From positions 2,367,501 to 2,431,500 of the forward strand of contig NZ_CP086235.1 of NCBI RefSeq assembly GCF_023612095.1: a DNA stretch of 64,000 nucleotides, written 5' to 3'. The notes under the pieces were generated by a model. The model was not told the origin of the DNA, did not search any database, and saw nothing but the letters and a program-made list of their open reading frames with translations. The stretch is from Cytobacillus firmus. GTDB taxonomy: Bacteria > Bacillota > Bacilli > Bacillales > Cytobacillaceae. The stretch's first letter is position 1. Every line of letters starts with the position of its first letter. Position numbers and translations under genes: made by a program. Positions 42,410 to 51,783 of the stretch are shown piece by piece.

Positions 42410-42796
42410 ATGAATTTTGATTACACAGTTGAATCAGAGAAATCCATTGAAGAAACAATTACAGCATTGGAAACGCATTTAAAAGAAGAAAAGTTTGGTG
42501 TACTTTGGACTTTTGATATTAAAGAGAAGCTGGAGGAGAAGGGCTTTCATCTGGATGAAGAATTTAAGGTCCTTGAAGTTTGTAACCCCCAGGAGGCGGA
42601 GAGAGTACTGAAAGAAGATAAAATCGTTGGCTATTTTCTCCCCTGTAAAATCGTTGTATATAAAGAAAGCGGAAAAACAAAGATAGGATTGCCAAGGCCA
42701 AGTGTGTTAATGAGCATGATGGAAAGTCAGAACCTTAAAGAAATGGCATCAGATATAGAGAAGCGCCTGATTGCCTGCCTGGATAAGTCCATTTAA
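42410..42796 (+). CDS. DUF302 domain protein
   Basis: The 128-aa protein shows the DUF302 pattern: FDYTVESEKSIEETITALE, LHLDEEFKVLEVCNP, a LPCKIVVY strand and IGLPRPSVLMSMM. The fold is a small alpha/beta dimer of unknown function. ATG at 42410 has AAAGAGGTG upstream; a GTG nine bases earlier overlaps it. Confidence 0.9.
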   Translation: MNFDYTVESEKSIEETITALETHLKEEKFGVLWTFDIKEKLEEKGFHLDEEFKVLEVCNPQEAERVLKEDKIVGYFLPCKIVVYKESGKTKIGLPRPSVLMSMMESQNLKEMASDIEKRLIACLDKSI

Positions 42797-42827
42797 GCCG
42801 TTTCCATAATAAAACTTCCTTCCAAAG

Positions 42828-42857
42828 ACAAACAGCAAATAACACTGTTTGTTTTTC
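42828..42857 (+). terminator. Terminator of the DUF302 gene
   Basis: ACAAACAG and CTGTTTGT form an 8-bp perfect stem followed by a T-rich tail. Confidence 0.85.
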
Positions 42858-42909
42858 TTTTTATGCCTTACAATAGAATATAAATTCTAAATGTTGTGAA
42901 GGTGAATCC

Positions 42910-43758
42910 ATGGATACAAAATTAATTTTAATCGAAGGTCTGCCAGGTTCAGGCAAATCAACTACGGCAGGATTGGCCTATGATGTGCTTAGGCAAAACG
43001 GAACCGAAGCAGAAGTATATTACGAAGGTGATCTCGACCACCCGGCAGATTTTGAAAGTGTCGCTTACTTTACTAATGAAGAATGGCACCTGTTATTAGA
43101 AGAATTTAGCCCTTTCAGAGAGCAAATTTCAGAGAAAGGCATTTCAGAAGATAATGGATTTTTGCTGCCTTATAAAAAGCTGGGATCAGATATTCCAGAT
43201 GCATTTTATGAAATAGCATTTAAACATGATATCTATGAGCTGCCATTGGAGCAAAATATAAGACTCATCACTCAAAAGTGGGATAGATTCGCCAGGCAAG
43301 CTGAAAACAGCAATAAAGTTCATATTTTTGAATGCTGTTTTATCCAGAATCCGATTACAGTCGGAATGATAAAATATGGGGCACCCCAAACAAAGATACT
43401 GGATTATGTTTTAGCGCTGGAACATTCGGTGAAAAAGCTTAATCCGATGCTAATTTATATCAATCAGGATAACGTTGACTACTCCTTTAAAAAAGCGATT
43501 AAAGAACGGCCGAAAAGCTGGTCTGAGGGCTTTATTAATTATTATACGCAGCAAGGATATGGAAAGCAGAATCATCTAAGCGGGGAAGAGGGAACAATAA
43601 AGGTTTTACAAGCAAGGAGACAGGCTGAAGAAGAAATCCTGAAAAAACTGTCAATCCGAAAGACCATTATCAATAACTCTGCCTATGATGAGCATTCCCA
43701 CAAAACCGCTTTAGAGAATTTCCTGATCAATTACCCTGTAAGGAAAGGAAAGGATTAA
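42910..43758 (+). CDS. P-loop kinase-like NTPase, unknown substrate
   Basis: This 282-aa protein starts with a clear Walker A motif at residues 9-16 (GLPGSGKST) and has the general plan of a nucleotide- or metabolite-kinase, with an insertion after YYEGDLDHPADFE and a likely lid region around FECCFIQNP. No named kinase family is recognised. ATG at 42910 follows GTGAAGGTG. The HIT gene starts directly after its stop, so the two are translated together. Confidence 0.8.
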   Translation: MDTKLILIEGLPGSGKSTTAGLAYDVLRQNGTEAEVYYEGDLDHPADFESVAYFTNEEWHLLLEEFSPFREQISEKGISEDNGFLLPYKKLGSDIPDAFYEIAFKHDIYELPLEQNIRLITQKWDRFARQAENSNKVHIFECCFIQNPITVGMIKYGAPQTKILDYVLALEHSVKKLNPMLIYINQDNVDYSFKKAIKERPKSWSEGFINYYTQQGYGKQNHLSGEEGTIKVLQARRQAEEEILKKLSIRKTIINNSAYDEHSHKTALENFLINYPVRKGKD

Positions 43759-44154
43759 ATGACGCATCAGGAAAATTGTCCTTTTTGCTATCCGCACAAG
43801 GACCCTCACCAGAATATCATTTTTGAAAATCGGACCTGTTATTTTCTTCAGCACGATAAAGAACAGGACGTTTTGGAGGGCTGTGGAGTCATTGTGCCAA
43901 AAGCTCATCATTCAGATGCCTTTCACTTAACGGCTGAAGAATGGAAGGATACATATGAACTTCTTCAAAAAGCCAAGGGTTATTTGGATAAAAAGTATGC
44001 ATCCGATGGATACACTCTTGGATGGAATGTTGGTGAAGCTTCCAATCAATCCATTCTGCACAGCCATCTGCACGTTATACCCAGATATAATGATGAACCA
44101 CACGCGGGAAAAGGGCTCAGACATTGGCTGAAGCAGCCTGATAATAAAAGATGA
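43759..44154 (+). CDS. HIT-family nucleotide hydrolase/transferase
   Basis: The 131-aa protein has the histidine triad HSHLHVIPR near residue 98-106 and a CPFC-type zinc pair at the N-terminus (ENCPFCYPH). HIT proteins hydrolyse nucleoside phosphoramidates or dinucleotides. ATG follows the upstream TAA with no gap, so it is tightly coupled to the P-loop kinase and may act on a related nucleotide. Confidence 0.92.
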   Translation: MTHQENCPFCYPHKDPHQNIIFENRTCYFLQHDKEQDVLEGCGVIVPKAHHSDAFHLTAEEWKDTYELLQKAKGYLDKKYASDGYTLGWNVGEASNQSILHSHLHVIPRYNDEPHAGKGLRHWLKQPDNKR

Positions 44155-44184
44155 AAAAACACACAGCATGACTGTGTGTTTTTC
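44155..44184. terminator. Bidirectional terminator after the HIT gene
   Basis: AAAAACACACAG pairs with CTGTGTGTTTTT around a five-base loop; a 12-bp perfect stem with T tracts on both strands. Confidence 0.9.
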
Positions 44185-44187
44185 AAG

Positions 44188-45201
44188 TTACTGTATTTTC
44201 GGAGGATTGCTCTTGACTTCAAGTACATCCAGCAGAAACACAAACACCGGTATACCGACAATCAATCCCCAAACACCGAAGAAATGCTCTGAGAAAATCA
44301 GGACGATGAACGTATAAAATACTGGCAAATCCGTTTTGGAAGACATAAGCTTCGGGTTTAAAATATAGGCTTCAATCGCATGGATCACCATAATTAACAG
44401 GAGGATATAAAACACCTGGATGAAGCCGCCTAGTGAATAGGCAATTGTACATAAAGGAACCAGGGAAATAATCACGCCTGCCACCGGGATCAGACCAAGA
44501 AGGAAAATAAGTATAGACAAGCCCATCAGGTGAGGGAAGTCCATGATCCAGAGGGCAAGTGTTGTCAGGATACAATTCACTGTGGCAATGACCACCTGAG
44601 CTTCAATTACCTTTCCAAATGTTTGCACAAACTTACTTCCAAAATAGGAAATCTCATTATAAAATGCAGCCATTTTGCTGTATTTGAACTTTAAAGTAAA
44701 CTCCATAAGTTTAGGCTTTTCAAGCAGGAAGAACAAACTAAGGATAAGCGACAGCAATACTTGAATCGCAATATGACTAATATCGGAAAAATATTGAAGC
44801 AGGAACGCAAAGCCCTGTTCGAGATACTTCGTAATTTCATTTCTTTCAAGCATTTGTACAATGTAAGTGATAACAAGATTGTCATGTTTCTGAGTATAAA
44901 AGCTTTCAACCTGCTTAAACAGCTGAGAAATTTCATTTACTATTAAAGGAAGATATTTAATAATCCCGATAGAAAGCAGGCCAATAATTCCTATATAAAG
45001 GGTTACGACTGTCAGTTTTCTATTCAGTTTAAATCTCGATAGAACCAGTTTCACGAGCCTATCCATCAAGAAGGAAAAAATAAAAGTTATCAGGATTAAA
45101 TTAATCATGCTTCTCGACAGGTAAAGAGCCAGAACTATAATTCCAAAAATGATGAATCGTTTAAAGCCGTTATTATTAAATAGTGATTTAATCGTTTCCA
45201 A
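44188..45201 (-). CDS. AI-2E family transporter
   Basis: This 337-aa protein has about eight membrane segments and the AI-2E/YdiK family pattern, with the cytosolic loop (SQLFKQVESFYTQKHDN) and the C-terminal GLIPVAGVIISLVPL and LMSSKTDLPVFYTFIVL. Some members export autoinducer-2 or Na+; the substrate is unknown here. TTG at 45201 has GGAGG seven bases upstream. Confidence 0.88.
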   Translation of the reverse strand: METIKSLFNNNGFKRFIIFGIIVLALYLSRSMINLILITFIFSFLMDRLVKLVLSRFKLNRKLTVVTLYIGIIGLLSIGIIKYLPLIVNEISQLFKQVESFYTQKHDNLVITYIVQMLERNEITKYLEQGFAFLLQYFSDISHIAIQVLLSLILSLFFLLEKPKLMEFTLKFKYSKMAAFYNEISYFGSKFVQTFGKVIEAQVVIATVNCILTTLALWIMDFPHLMGLSILIFLLGLIPVAGVIISLVPLCTIAYSLGGFIQVFYILLLIMVIHAIEAYILNPKLMSSKTDLPVFYTFIVLIFSEHFFGVWGLIVGIPVFVFLLDVLEVKSNPPKIQ

Positions 45202-45242
45202 TTCTATTCCTCCACACTTTAGTAAGTTTCTTCAGGGTTCCA

Positions 45243-45542
45243 TTAAATGCGGAGATAATTACTCTGAAACATGTAGGGTGTCATGTATTCATTGCTTCTA
45301 TGGAATGCAGCAGATGTAAGAGGCTGAAAATACATGCGCCGTACTTTAAAATTGGTTGTTTTGGCAGTAGTTTTTACTGCAGTTACCAGTGTACTGCAAA
45401 AAGCAGGGTTTTTCAGAGCTGGTGAATCGATCACAATGGCATCTCTTCCCAGGTCATTGAAATCTATCTGCTCCTGGCTTTGCTGCACTGAAGGAATCAA
45501 ACCGGATAAAAGCAGGAAAATGCTGATAAATATGTGAGCCAA
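45243..45542 (-). CDS. Small secreted protein, unknown function
   Basis: The 99-aa protein has a typical signal peptide (MAHIFISIFLLLSGLIPSVQQS) and a mature part of about 78 residues without a recognised domain. A single Cys and several Thr/Lys (TTAKTTNFKVRRMYFQP) are notable. TTG at 45542 lies nine bases after AGAGG; an ATG at 45551 is adjacent to that site and cannot use it. It is divergent from the SDR gene. Confidence 0.6.
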   Translation of the reverse strand: MAHIFISIFLLLSGLIPSVQQSQEQIDFNDLGRDAIVIDSPALKNPAFCSTLVTAVKTTAKTTNFKVRRMYFQPLTSAAFHRSNEYMTPYMFQSNYLRI

Positions 45543-45648
45543 CTTGTTCATCCTCTTATTTTCAATATATTTATTATTTTATAATACTTTTACATTTAAT
45601 TATATATCTATTTACATTCGAAATAAAAAAATTTGTTCCGGAGAAAGG

Positions 45649-46503
45649 ATGAAGGTATTGAATACAAAATACGCAGTCATTACCGGCTGTTCAAGCGGAT
45701 TTGGAATATTAATGGCCATTGAGCTGGCAAAGAACGGTTTTCATGTACTAGCCACCATGAGGAAACTGGATAAAAGCAAAATATTAATGGAGAAAGCTGA
45801 TAAAGAGGGAGCACTTGCTCAGATTTCCATTCACGAATTGGATATCACTTCTTCAGCTTCTATTGAAAATTTTAAAAGCCTGCTGCTCCAATTGCCTTCT
45901 GTTGATATATTAATCAATAATGCAGGCTACGTAGGAGCAGGATTTGCTGAAGAAATCCCGCTGGATGAGTATAGAGAACAGTTTGAAACAAATGTCTTTG
46001 GAACCATCGCCGTAACCCAGGCAGTTCTGCCATTTATGCGGGAACAGGGATCGGGAACCATCATAAATATCAGCTCCATCAGCGGAAGAGTCGGTTTTCC
46101 GGGCTTATCGCCATATGCCGCTTCGAAATTTGCAGTAGAGGGCTGGAGTGAATCACTTAGGCTTGAAGTCAAGCCATTTGGAGTAAATGTGGTGCTTATT
46201 GAGCCAGGATCTTTCAGGACAGGCATTTGGACAACAGGGAAAAAGATCGCGGAACCCTCATTGAAAAACGACTCGCCTTATTACCCGTATATGACAAAAA
46301 TACAGAAGTACCTTGAACAAGGAGAGCCCTTTTACGAAGATCCAATGATCGTTGCAAAAAAAGCAGTGGACATTATCCGGGAAAAAGAACCTGCTCTCAG
46401 ATACCCGGTAGGTAAGGGAGTCCGAACAAGAATACGCCTGAAACACCTTCTGACGTGGAAAGCGTGGGAGAAAGTCATATTCAAGACACTATATAAAGAT
46501 TAA
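45649..46503 (+). CDS. Short-chain dehydrogenase/reductase
   Basis: This 284-aa SDR has the cofactor motif TGCSSGFG near residues 12-19, NNAG, the catalytic Ser in ISSISG and Tyr-x3-Lys in SPYAASKFAVEG. The long C-terminus with YYPYMTKIQKYLEQG is typical of the classical retinol-dehydrogenase-like group, but the substrate is unknown. ATG at 45649 follows GGAGAAAGG; the open frame extends 105 bases upstream through AT-rich non-coding sequence. Confidence 0.9.
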   Translation: MKVLNTKYAVITGCSSGFGILMAIELAKNGFHVLATMRKLDKSKILMEKADKEGALAQISIHELDITSSASIENFKSLLLQLPSVDILINNAGYVGAGFAEEIPLDEYREQFETNVFGTIAVTQAVLPFMREQGSGTIINISSISGRVGFPGLSPYAASKFAVEGWSESLRLEVKPFGVNVVLIEPGSFRTGIWTTGKKIAEPSLKNDSPYYPYMTKIQKYLEQGEPFYEDPMIVAKKAVDIIREKEPALRYPVGKGVRTRIRLKHLLTWKAWEKVIFKTLYKD

Positions 46504-46656
46504 TATTATTTTCATTTTTTCATACCGATTAAAGGACAAAAAGGTTTCAAAATTTTCCTTTTTTTCTTCTTTTTCTTAAGTCCCCAATCTCTGATTAAAT
46601 TTCTTGCATCTAGAGAAAATAAGAAAACTAATCTTTGATCGTCTGGGGGACTCGGA

Positions 46657-47799
46657 ATGAAAAAGGGAATGAAAAAATATACGATCACGCTGTTATCATT
46701 CATAGCCCTGCTGCTTGTGTGGAACCAGACGGAAGCTGAAGTTTCAGGACCGCCAACTATCCATCTGCGCGTGATGGAAACAACTGATTTACATGGAAAT
46801 ATGATTGGGTATGATTATGAACACCGCAGGAAAACAGTGGAGTTTGGGCTTTCCAGGACGGCCAGCCTGATTAAACAGGCAAGAAATGAGTCCCCTAACT
46901 CCCTTTTATTCGATAACGGGGACATTCTTGAAGGCAACGGGCTTGATGAATATGCCTATAGAAGCCATCCTCTGGATATGGCTAATGTCCATCCTGTTTT
47001 TAAGGCCATGAATACGCTGCTTTATGATGCTGCAACAGTGGGAAATCATGAATTTAATTATGGAATTGATTTTATGGAAGAAAGCCTGAGGGGAGCCAAC
47101 TTTCCTTATGTGAATGCCAATATCTATGTGGAAGACAGCAATCAGCTTGAGGAAGATGACCTCAATTATTTTAATCCCTACACCATTATAGAAAAAGAAG
47201 TGACAGATACAACGGGAGAAAAGCATCGGCTGAATGTCGGAGTCATCGGCTTTATTACTCCAATTGTTGCGGAGTGGAATAAAGAGTATTTTCGCGGGAA
47301 CCTTAAAGTGAAAAATATAAAAGAAACGGCAGAGCACTTTATTCCTATAATGAAAAGCAAAGGGGCGGATATCATTGTGGCCCTTGCCCATACCGGCCTC
47401 CAATCCGATAGAGGCCTGGAGGAAAAAAAGGGCAATTCAGTTCAGGCACTCAGCAAAGTTCAAGGAATAGATGCCATTTTATTCGGACACAGCCACTCTG
47501 TTTTCCCTGTCAAAGATGAGCTGCAAAAGGTGCCGGGAATCGACTTGAAGACAGGGACCATAAATGGAACAGCTGCTGTTCAGGCTGGCTACTGGGGCAA
47601 TCATCTCGGCCTAATCGATTTGAAAATAGTCTTTGAGGATGGAGAATGGAAAGTAAAAAGCAGTCTATCCTCCATCAGGCCTGTTTACAGGACTATCAAA
47701 AGTAAAAAGAAGGAAGTCATCCCGGGGGACCCGTTAATAGAGCAGATTATGAAAAAGGATCACCAGGATGCATTGGATTTTTTAAAACATAAAAAGTAA
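46657..47799 (+). CDS. Secreted metallophosphoesterase, UshA/CpdB-like but lacking the C-terminal domain
   Basis: This 380-aa exported protein has a signal peptide (about residues 1-27) and a calcineurin-like domain with all metal motifs: TTDLHGNM, FDNGDILEGN, GNHEFNYG, ALAHTGLQSD and FGHSHSVFP. These are the 2',3'-cyclic nucleotide phosphodiesterase/5'-nucleotidase motifs. The protein stops at the linker (PGDPLIEQIMKKDHQDALDFL), without the substrate-binding C-terminal domain of the usual 550-650 aa enzymes. A clean terminator follows, so the short form looks like the natural product or an old truncation. Confidence 0.88.
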   Translation: MKKGMKKYTITLLSFIALLLVWNQTEAEVSGPPTIHLRVMETTDLHGNMIGYDYEHRRKTVEFGLSRTASLIKQARNESPNSLLFDNGDILEGNGLDEYAYRSHPLDMANVHPVFKAMNTLLYDAATVGNHEFNYGIDFMEESLRGANFPYVNANIYVEDSNQLEEDDLNYFNPYTIIEKEVTDTTGEKHRLNVGVIGFITPIVAEWNKEYFRGNLKVKNIKETAEHFIPIMKSKGADIIVALAHTGLQSDRGLEEKKGNSVQALSKVQGIDAILFGHSHSVFPVKDELQKVPGIDLKTGTINGTAAVQAGYWGNHLGLIDLKIVFEDGEWKVKSSLSSIRPVYRTIKSKKKEVIPGDPLIEQIMKKDHQDALDFLKHKK

Positions 47800-47823
47800 A
47801 AGGCGCCCAATGGACGCCTTTTT
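47799..47823. terminator. Convergent terminator
   Basis: AAAGGCG and CGCCTTT pair around a nine-base loop, followed by T residues, between two convergent stop codons. Confidence 0.85.
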
Positions 47824-47824
47824 C

Positions 47825-48616
47825 CTATAAAACCGAAAACTCTTCATTTTTTAAATCAGTAATAAACATATGTCCCGGTGCATGTGTAATCATAATCTCC
47901 GGCTTCACATGCATGGCAACTGCCTGAGGAGTGACGCCACAGGCCCAAAAGACCGGTACCTCTCCATCTTTAATCGTCACGGCATCGCCAAAATCGGGCT
48001 GATGTATATTGTTTATGCCGATTGCTTCAGGGCTGCCGATATGGACAGGCGCCCCATGGACAGAAGGGAAGCGGCTTGTCACCTGGACAGCCCGAATGGC
48101 TTCCTTCTCTGTCATCGGCCGCATACTCACGACCATTGGCCCTTCAAACCGGCCTGCTTTTACACACTCAATATTGGTTTTATACATTGGAACATTCCGA
48201 TTTTCCTCAATATGGCGGATAGGGATATTGTTTTTCAGCAATGCTTCTTCAAATGTAAAGCTGCAGCCGATCAGAAATGCCACCATATCATCATCCCAAT
48301 AAGAAGTGATGTCTGAAAGCTCCTCTGAGAGAACACCGTTTTTATAAATCCTGTATTTGGGCAAATCGGTTCTGATATCAGCATTTGGAGCTGAGAGCAT
48401 CGGGACAGGAGATCCAGGTTCCGTCACATCGATGATTGGGCATGATTTTGGATTCCTTTGACTGAAAAGGAGAAACTCAAAAGCAAGATCCTTTGGCATT
48501 ATGGCAAGATTGGCCTGAATGAAGCCGTTTGCCATTCCTGCTGTCGGCTTCTCCCATACCTTGCTGCGGATTAATTTCCGCGCCTCATTGGGATTCAATA
48601 GAGAAGGGGAGTTCAT
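47825..48616 (-). CDS. ycsI: Putative hydro-lyase YcsI (DUF1445)
   Basis: The 263-aa protein matches the DUF1445/YcsI family (GFIQANLAIMPKDLAFEFLLF, DDMVAFLIGCSFTFEEAL, VFWACGVTPQAVAM, ITHAPGHMFITD), related to D-glutamate cyclases. In Bacillus it accompanies the 5-oxoprolinase genes. ATG at 48616 has AAAGGAG upstream; an ATG 18 bases earlier overlaps it. It lies 20 bases after ycsG in the same operon. Confidence 0.92.
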   Translation of the reverse strand: MNSPSLLNPNEARKLIRSKVWEKPTAGMANGFIQANLAIMPKDLAFEFLLFSQRNPKSCPIIDVTEPGSPVPMLSAPNADIRTDLPKYRIYKNGVLSEELSDITSYWDDDMVAFLIGCSFTFEEALLKNNIPIRHIEENRNVPMYKTNIECVKAGRFEGPMVVSMRPMTEKEAIRAVQVTSRFPSVHGAPVHIGSPEAIGINNIHQPDFGDAVTIKDGEVPVFWACGVTPQAVAMHVKPEIMITHAPGHMFITDLKNEEFSVL

Positions 48617-48636
48617 AACAAGATCTCCTTTCATGC

Positions 48637-49827
48637 TTATTTAAATAGCTCAGGGATTCCATTGATTAATGAGTAAACCCCCATGTAAGACATGGCAATC
48701 ACGATAATGACTCCGAATAGAGTCATCCAGAGCGGATGCTTATAATCGCCGACAATTTTGGTTTTATAGGCAGCAATCAGCATGACACCTAATGCGATCG
48801 GCAGGATGAGACCGTTTAACGAACCTACTAAAACCAGTATTTTTACCGGCTTTCCAATTAAAACAAAGACAAATGTAGAAACGGCAATAAAACCGACAAT
48901 CACCCATTTATGATATTTTTCAATAGAAGGGCTCAATGTGCGAATAAATGAGACTGAGGTATAGGCTGCACCCACTACAGAAGTAATGGCGGCTGCCCAC
49001 ATAACGACCCCAAACATCTTATATCCAATATTGCCCGCAGCCAGCTGGAAGACAGAAGCTGGCGGGTTGGATGGGTCGAGTGCCACCCCCTGTGACACTA
49101 CACCAAGTGCTGCAAGGAAAAGGAAGATACGCATAATGGAAGCAATCCCGATTGCACTCACAGAGCTCTTTGTGACTTCAGGAAGAGCTTCTTTTCCTTT
49201 GACACCTGCATCAATCAGGCGATGGCCGCCGGCAAAAGTGATATAGCCGCCGACCGTACCGCCGACAAGTGTAATAATGGCCAGGATATCAATTTTATCC
49301 GGAACAAACGTTTTGACGACAGCTTCACCAACAGGAGGCTGTGCCGTGAACATGACATAAAGAGTAAGCCCAATCATGACAAATCCTAAAATCTGTGTGA
49401 AGCGGTCCATTAATTTTCCCGCTTCTTTTACAAGAAAAATGCCAATCGCCAAAATTCCGCTTAAAAGGGCGCCTAATTCAGGCGAAATGCCGAATATAAC
49501 ATTAGTACCTAAGCCGGCACCTGCAATATTCCCGATATTAAAAGCCAATCCGCCCATGACAATCAGGGCAGCAAGGAAATACCCGAGGCCCGGGAGAACA
49601 TCATTGGCAATATCCTGTGCGCGTTTTTCAGACACAGCGATGATGCGCCAGATATTCATCTGTGCACCAATATCAATAATAATAGAGATTAAAATGACAA
49701 ACCCGAAGCTCGCAAGCAGGGTTTCTGTAAAAACGGTCGTCTGAGTCAGGAAGCCTGGTCCAATGGCAGAGGTAGCCATAAGGAAAGCAGCGCCAAGCAA
49801 CAGACTGGCATTAGATTGCTTTTTCAT
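48637..49827 (-). CDS. ycsG: NRAMP-like transporter YcsG
   Basis: The 396-aa protein has eleven membrane segments of the NRAMP superfamily (SAIGPGFLTQTTVFTE, TFAGGHRLIDAG). The usual NRAMP metal-site DPGN is replaced by GPGF, so it is unlikely to be a normal metal importer and may transport an organic solute such as 5-oxoproline or its precursor, judged by the operon. ATG at 49827 follows GGGGGAAAATGA. Confidence 0.9.
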   Translation of the reverse strand: MKKQSNASLLLGAAFLMATSAIGPGFLTQTTVFTETLLASFGFVILISIIIDIGAQMNIWRIIAVSEKRAQDIANDVLPGLGYFLAALIVMGGLAFNIGNIAGAGLGTNVIFGISPELGALLSGILAIGIFLVKEAGKLMDRFTQILGFVMIGLTLYVMFTAQPPVGEAVVKTFVPDKIDILAIITLVGGTVGGYITFAGGHRLIDAGVKGKEALPEVTKSSVSAIGIASIMRIFLFLAALGVVSQGVALDPSNPPASVFQLAAGNIGYKMFGVVMWAAAITSVVGAAYTSVSFIRTLSPSIEKYHKWVIVGFIAVSTFVFVLIGKPVKILVLVGSLNGLILPIALGVMLIAAYKTKIVGDYKHPLWMTLFGVIIVIAMSYMGVYSLINGIPELFK

Positions 49828-50000
49828 TCATTTTCCCCCAATAGTTCAATTAATGGTTATTTTATTATGCTGTTCGCGCTGAAGATGGTGATTAGTGCCG
49901 TTTGAGCTGCCTAATCCGGCATGAATGGTACTATTACACCATAAATGCGATCCGCGCTTAACAAGTCACCAATTTTTCATTAACCCCATCTATACCAGTT

Positions 50001-50771
50001 TTATTTCAAAAACTCACTGATTTTTGCCACCTGGATACCAGCTTCATTCAATGCCTTCGGAATATACTGGGCAAATTCAAGAGCACTTTCCCCGTCACCG
50101 TGGATGCAGATCGTATTGGCCTCAATGGAAACATCAGTGCCTTGTACAGAGTGAACTTTTCCTTCCTTGACCATGCGGATTACCTGATTAGCAGCAGCGC
50201 TGTGATCTGTAATCAGTGCATTGCTTTCCCGTCTTGACGTAAGCGATCCGTCCTCCTGGTAGGTCCGGTCCGAAAACACTTCATTGGCAGAACGGAGGCC
50301 AATTTTCCTGCCGGCTTTAACCAATTCGCCCCCTGAGAGACCGAACAGAATCAGTTCTGGGTCCACTTTGTAAACAGCTTCTGCGATTGCTTCCGATAAT
50401 GTTGCGCTTTTTGAGGCCATGTTGAACAGTGCGCCGTGCGGTTTAACATGCTGAAGCTTACCGCCTTCTGATTTAACAAAAGCATATAAAGCGCCAATTT
50501 GGTAAACCACCAGGTCATAGGCTTCCTGAGGTGTAATACTAATATCCCTGCGGCCGAACCCGTGCAGGTCCTGGAGTCCCGGATGGACACCCAGGCCAAC
50601 ATTTTTCTCAAGCGCCAATCTGACTGTTTTTCGCATAGTCGCCGGGTCTCCGGCATGGAAGCCGCAGGCGATATTGGCTGAGGTGATGTGGTCCAGGATT
50701 TCCTCATCGCGTCCCATCTTGTAGGAACCAAAGCTTTCTCCCATATCACAGTTAATGTCTACAATGTGCAT
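50001..50771 (-). CDS. pxpA: 5-oxoprolinase subunit A
   Basis: PxpA is the LamB/YcsF-family subunit of the ATP-dependent 5-oxoprolinase, which turns pyroglutamate into glutamate. The 256-aa protein has [45 protein letters not shown] and [13 protein letters not shown] at 50771 follows GGAGGAAATTAAC. It follows pxpC with a one-base gap. The 173-base gap to ycsG has no clear terminator. Confidence 0.95.
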   Translation of the reverse strand: MHIVDINCDMGESFGSYKMGRDEEILDHITSANIACGFHAGDPATMRKTVRLALEKNVGLGVHPGLQDLHGFGRRDISITPQEAYDLVVYQIGALYAFVKSEGGKLQHVKPHGALFNMASKSATLSEAIAEAVYKVDPELILFGLSGGELVKAGRKIGLRSANEVFSDRTYQEDGSLTSRRESNALITDHSAAANQVIRMVKEGKVHSVQGTDVSIEANTICIHGDGESALEFAQYIPKALNEAGIQVAKISEFLK

Positions 50772-50772
50772 G

Positions 50773-51783
50773 TTAATTTCCTCCTCTGGTTTTTAAAGAT
50801 ATCCCTTGTTTTAATTCCTTTAATTTCAGTTCTCTCTTTATGAGTAACTGCTGCGCCTGTCCATTTGATATTTCTTTAAACCGTAAGGCGTCCCCGGGTT
50901 TAGCCTGCGCCAGAAGGGGAAGATCGACAGCCGCAACCTGTCCAATTTTCGGATAACCGCCGGTTGTCTGCCTGTCAGCAAGCAGGACAATCGGATTCCC
51001 ATCCGGCGGAACCTGAATGGAACCGAAATTAACAGCCTCAGAAATTTGTTCAGCATGCTCTGACAGCGCGAGGGAAGTACCCTTCAATCTGTATCCCATC
51101 CTGTCCGATTGGGCGGTCACCTCAAATGCGTGATTAAAAAGCTGAATCCTGCTTTCATGGGTAAATAAATCAAATTGACGTCCCCTGGTAATCCTGATTT
51201 CCGGATTCCCTATAGTTTCCGGAATGAGTTTTGAAGCAATGCCCCAGTCGTTTTCCACAAAAGTTTTATCATGGAGCTGCTTAGACAAATAGTCCGCCAT
51301 TTTCAAAGACTGGAGGGAAGGTTTGCCGGTCTCCAGCACATCTCCAGCCTTTAATGCTCTGCCTTTGAAGCCTCCAATACCAGCGCGGAGGTAGGTGGAT
51401 CTACTGTTCATTACTTCCGGAACGGAAAAGCCGCCGGAAACAGCCAGATAGGCCCGGCACCCTTTTTGACATCCCCCGAATTTAAGTTCACTGCCTTTTT
51501 TCACAAAAATGGACCGCCATGTCCGAATAGGCTGGCCATTGATCAAAGGGGAAAGGTCTCCGCCGCAGATTGAAATTAACGTGTCTTCTTCAAATGTCAG
51601 GGTTGGGCCCATCATTGTTATTTCCAATGCAGGATCATTTTCCTCATTTCCGGACAGCAGATTGGCCATCCGATGCGAAAAAGGATCCATGGCTCCGCTG
51701 GCTATGACGCCAAACTTCTGATAGCCGGTTCTCCCCAGATCCTGAATGCTTGAAAGGAGTCCAGGCTTTAACACTTTAATCAT
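50773..51783 (-). CDS. pxpC: 5-oxoprolinase subunit C (KipA-like)
   Basis: PxpC is the biotin-dependent-carboxyltransferase-like subunit (KipA) of 5-oxoprolinase. The 336-aa protein has [39 protein letters not shown] and [18 protein letters not shown] at 51783 overlaps the pxpB stop (ATGA) and has GGGAGGAG upstream; an ATG 18 bases earlier overlaps that site. Confidence 0.95.
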   Translation of the reverse strand: MIKVLKPGLLSSIQDLGRTGYQKFGVIASGAMDPFSHRMANLLSGNEENDPALEITMMGPTLTFEEDTLISICGGDLSPLINGQPIRTWRSIFVKKGSELKFGGCQKGCRAYLAVSGGFSVPEVMNSRSTYLRAGIGGFKGRALKAGDVLETGKPSLQSLKMADYLSKQLHDKTFVENDWGIASKLIPETIGNPEIRITRGRQFDLFTHESRIQLFNHAFEVTAQSDRMGYRLKGTSLALSEHAEQISEAVNFGSIQVPPDGNPIVLLADRQTTGGYPKIGQVAAVDLPLLAQAKPGDALRFKEISNGQAQQLLIKRELKLKELKQGISLKTRGGN

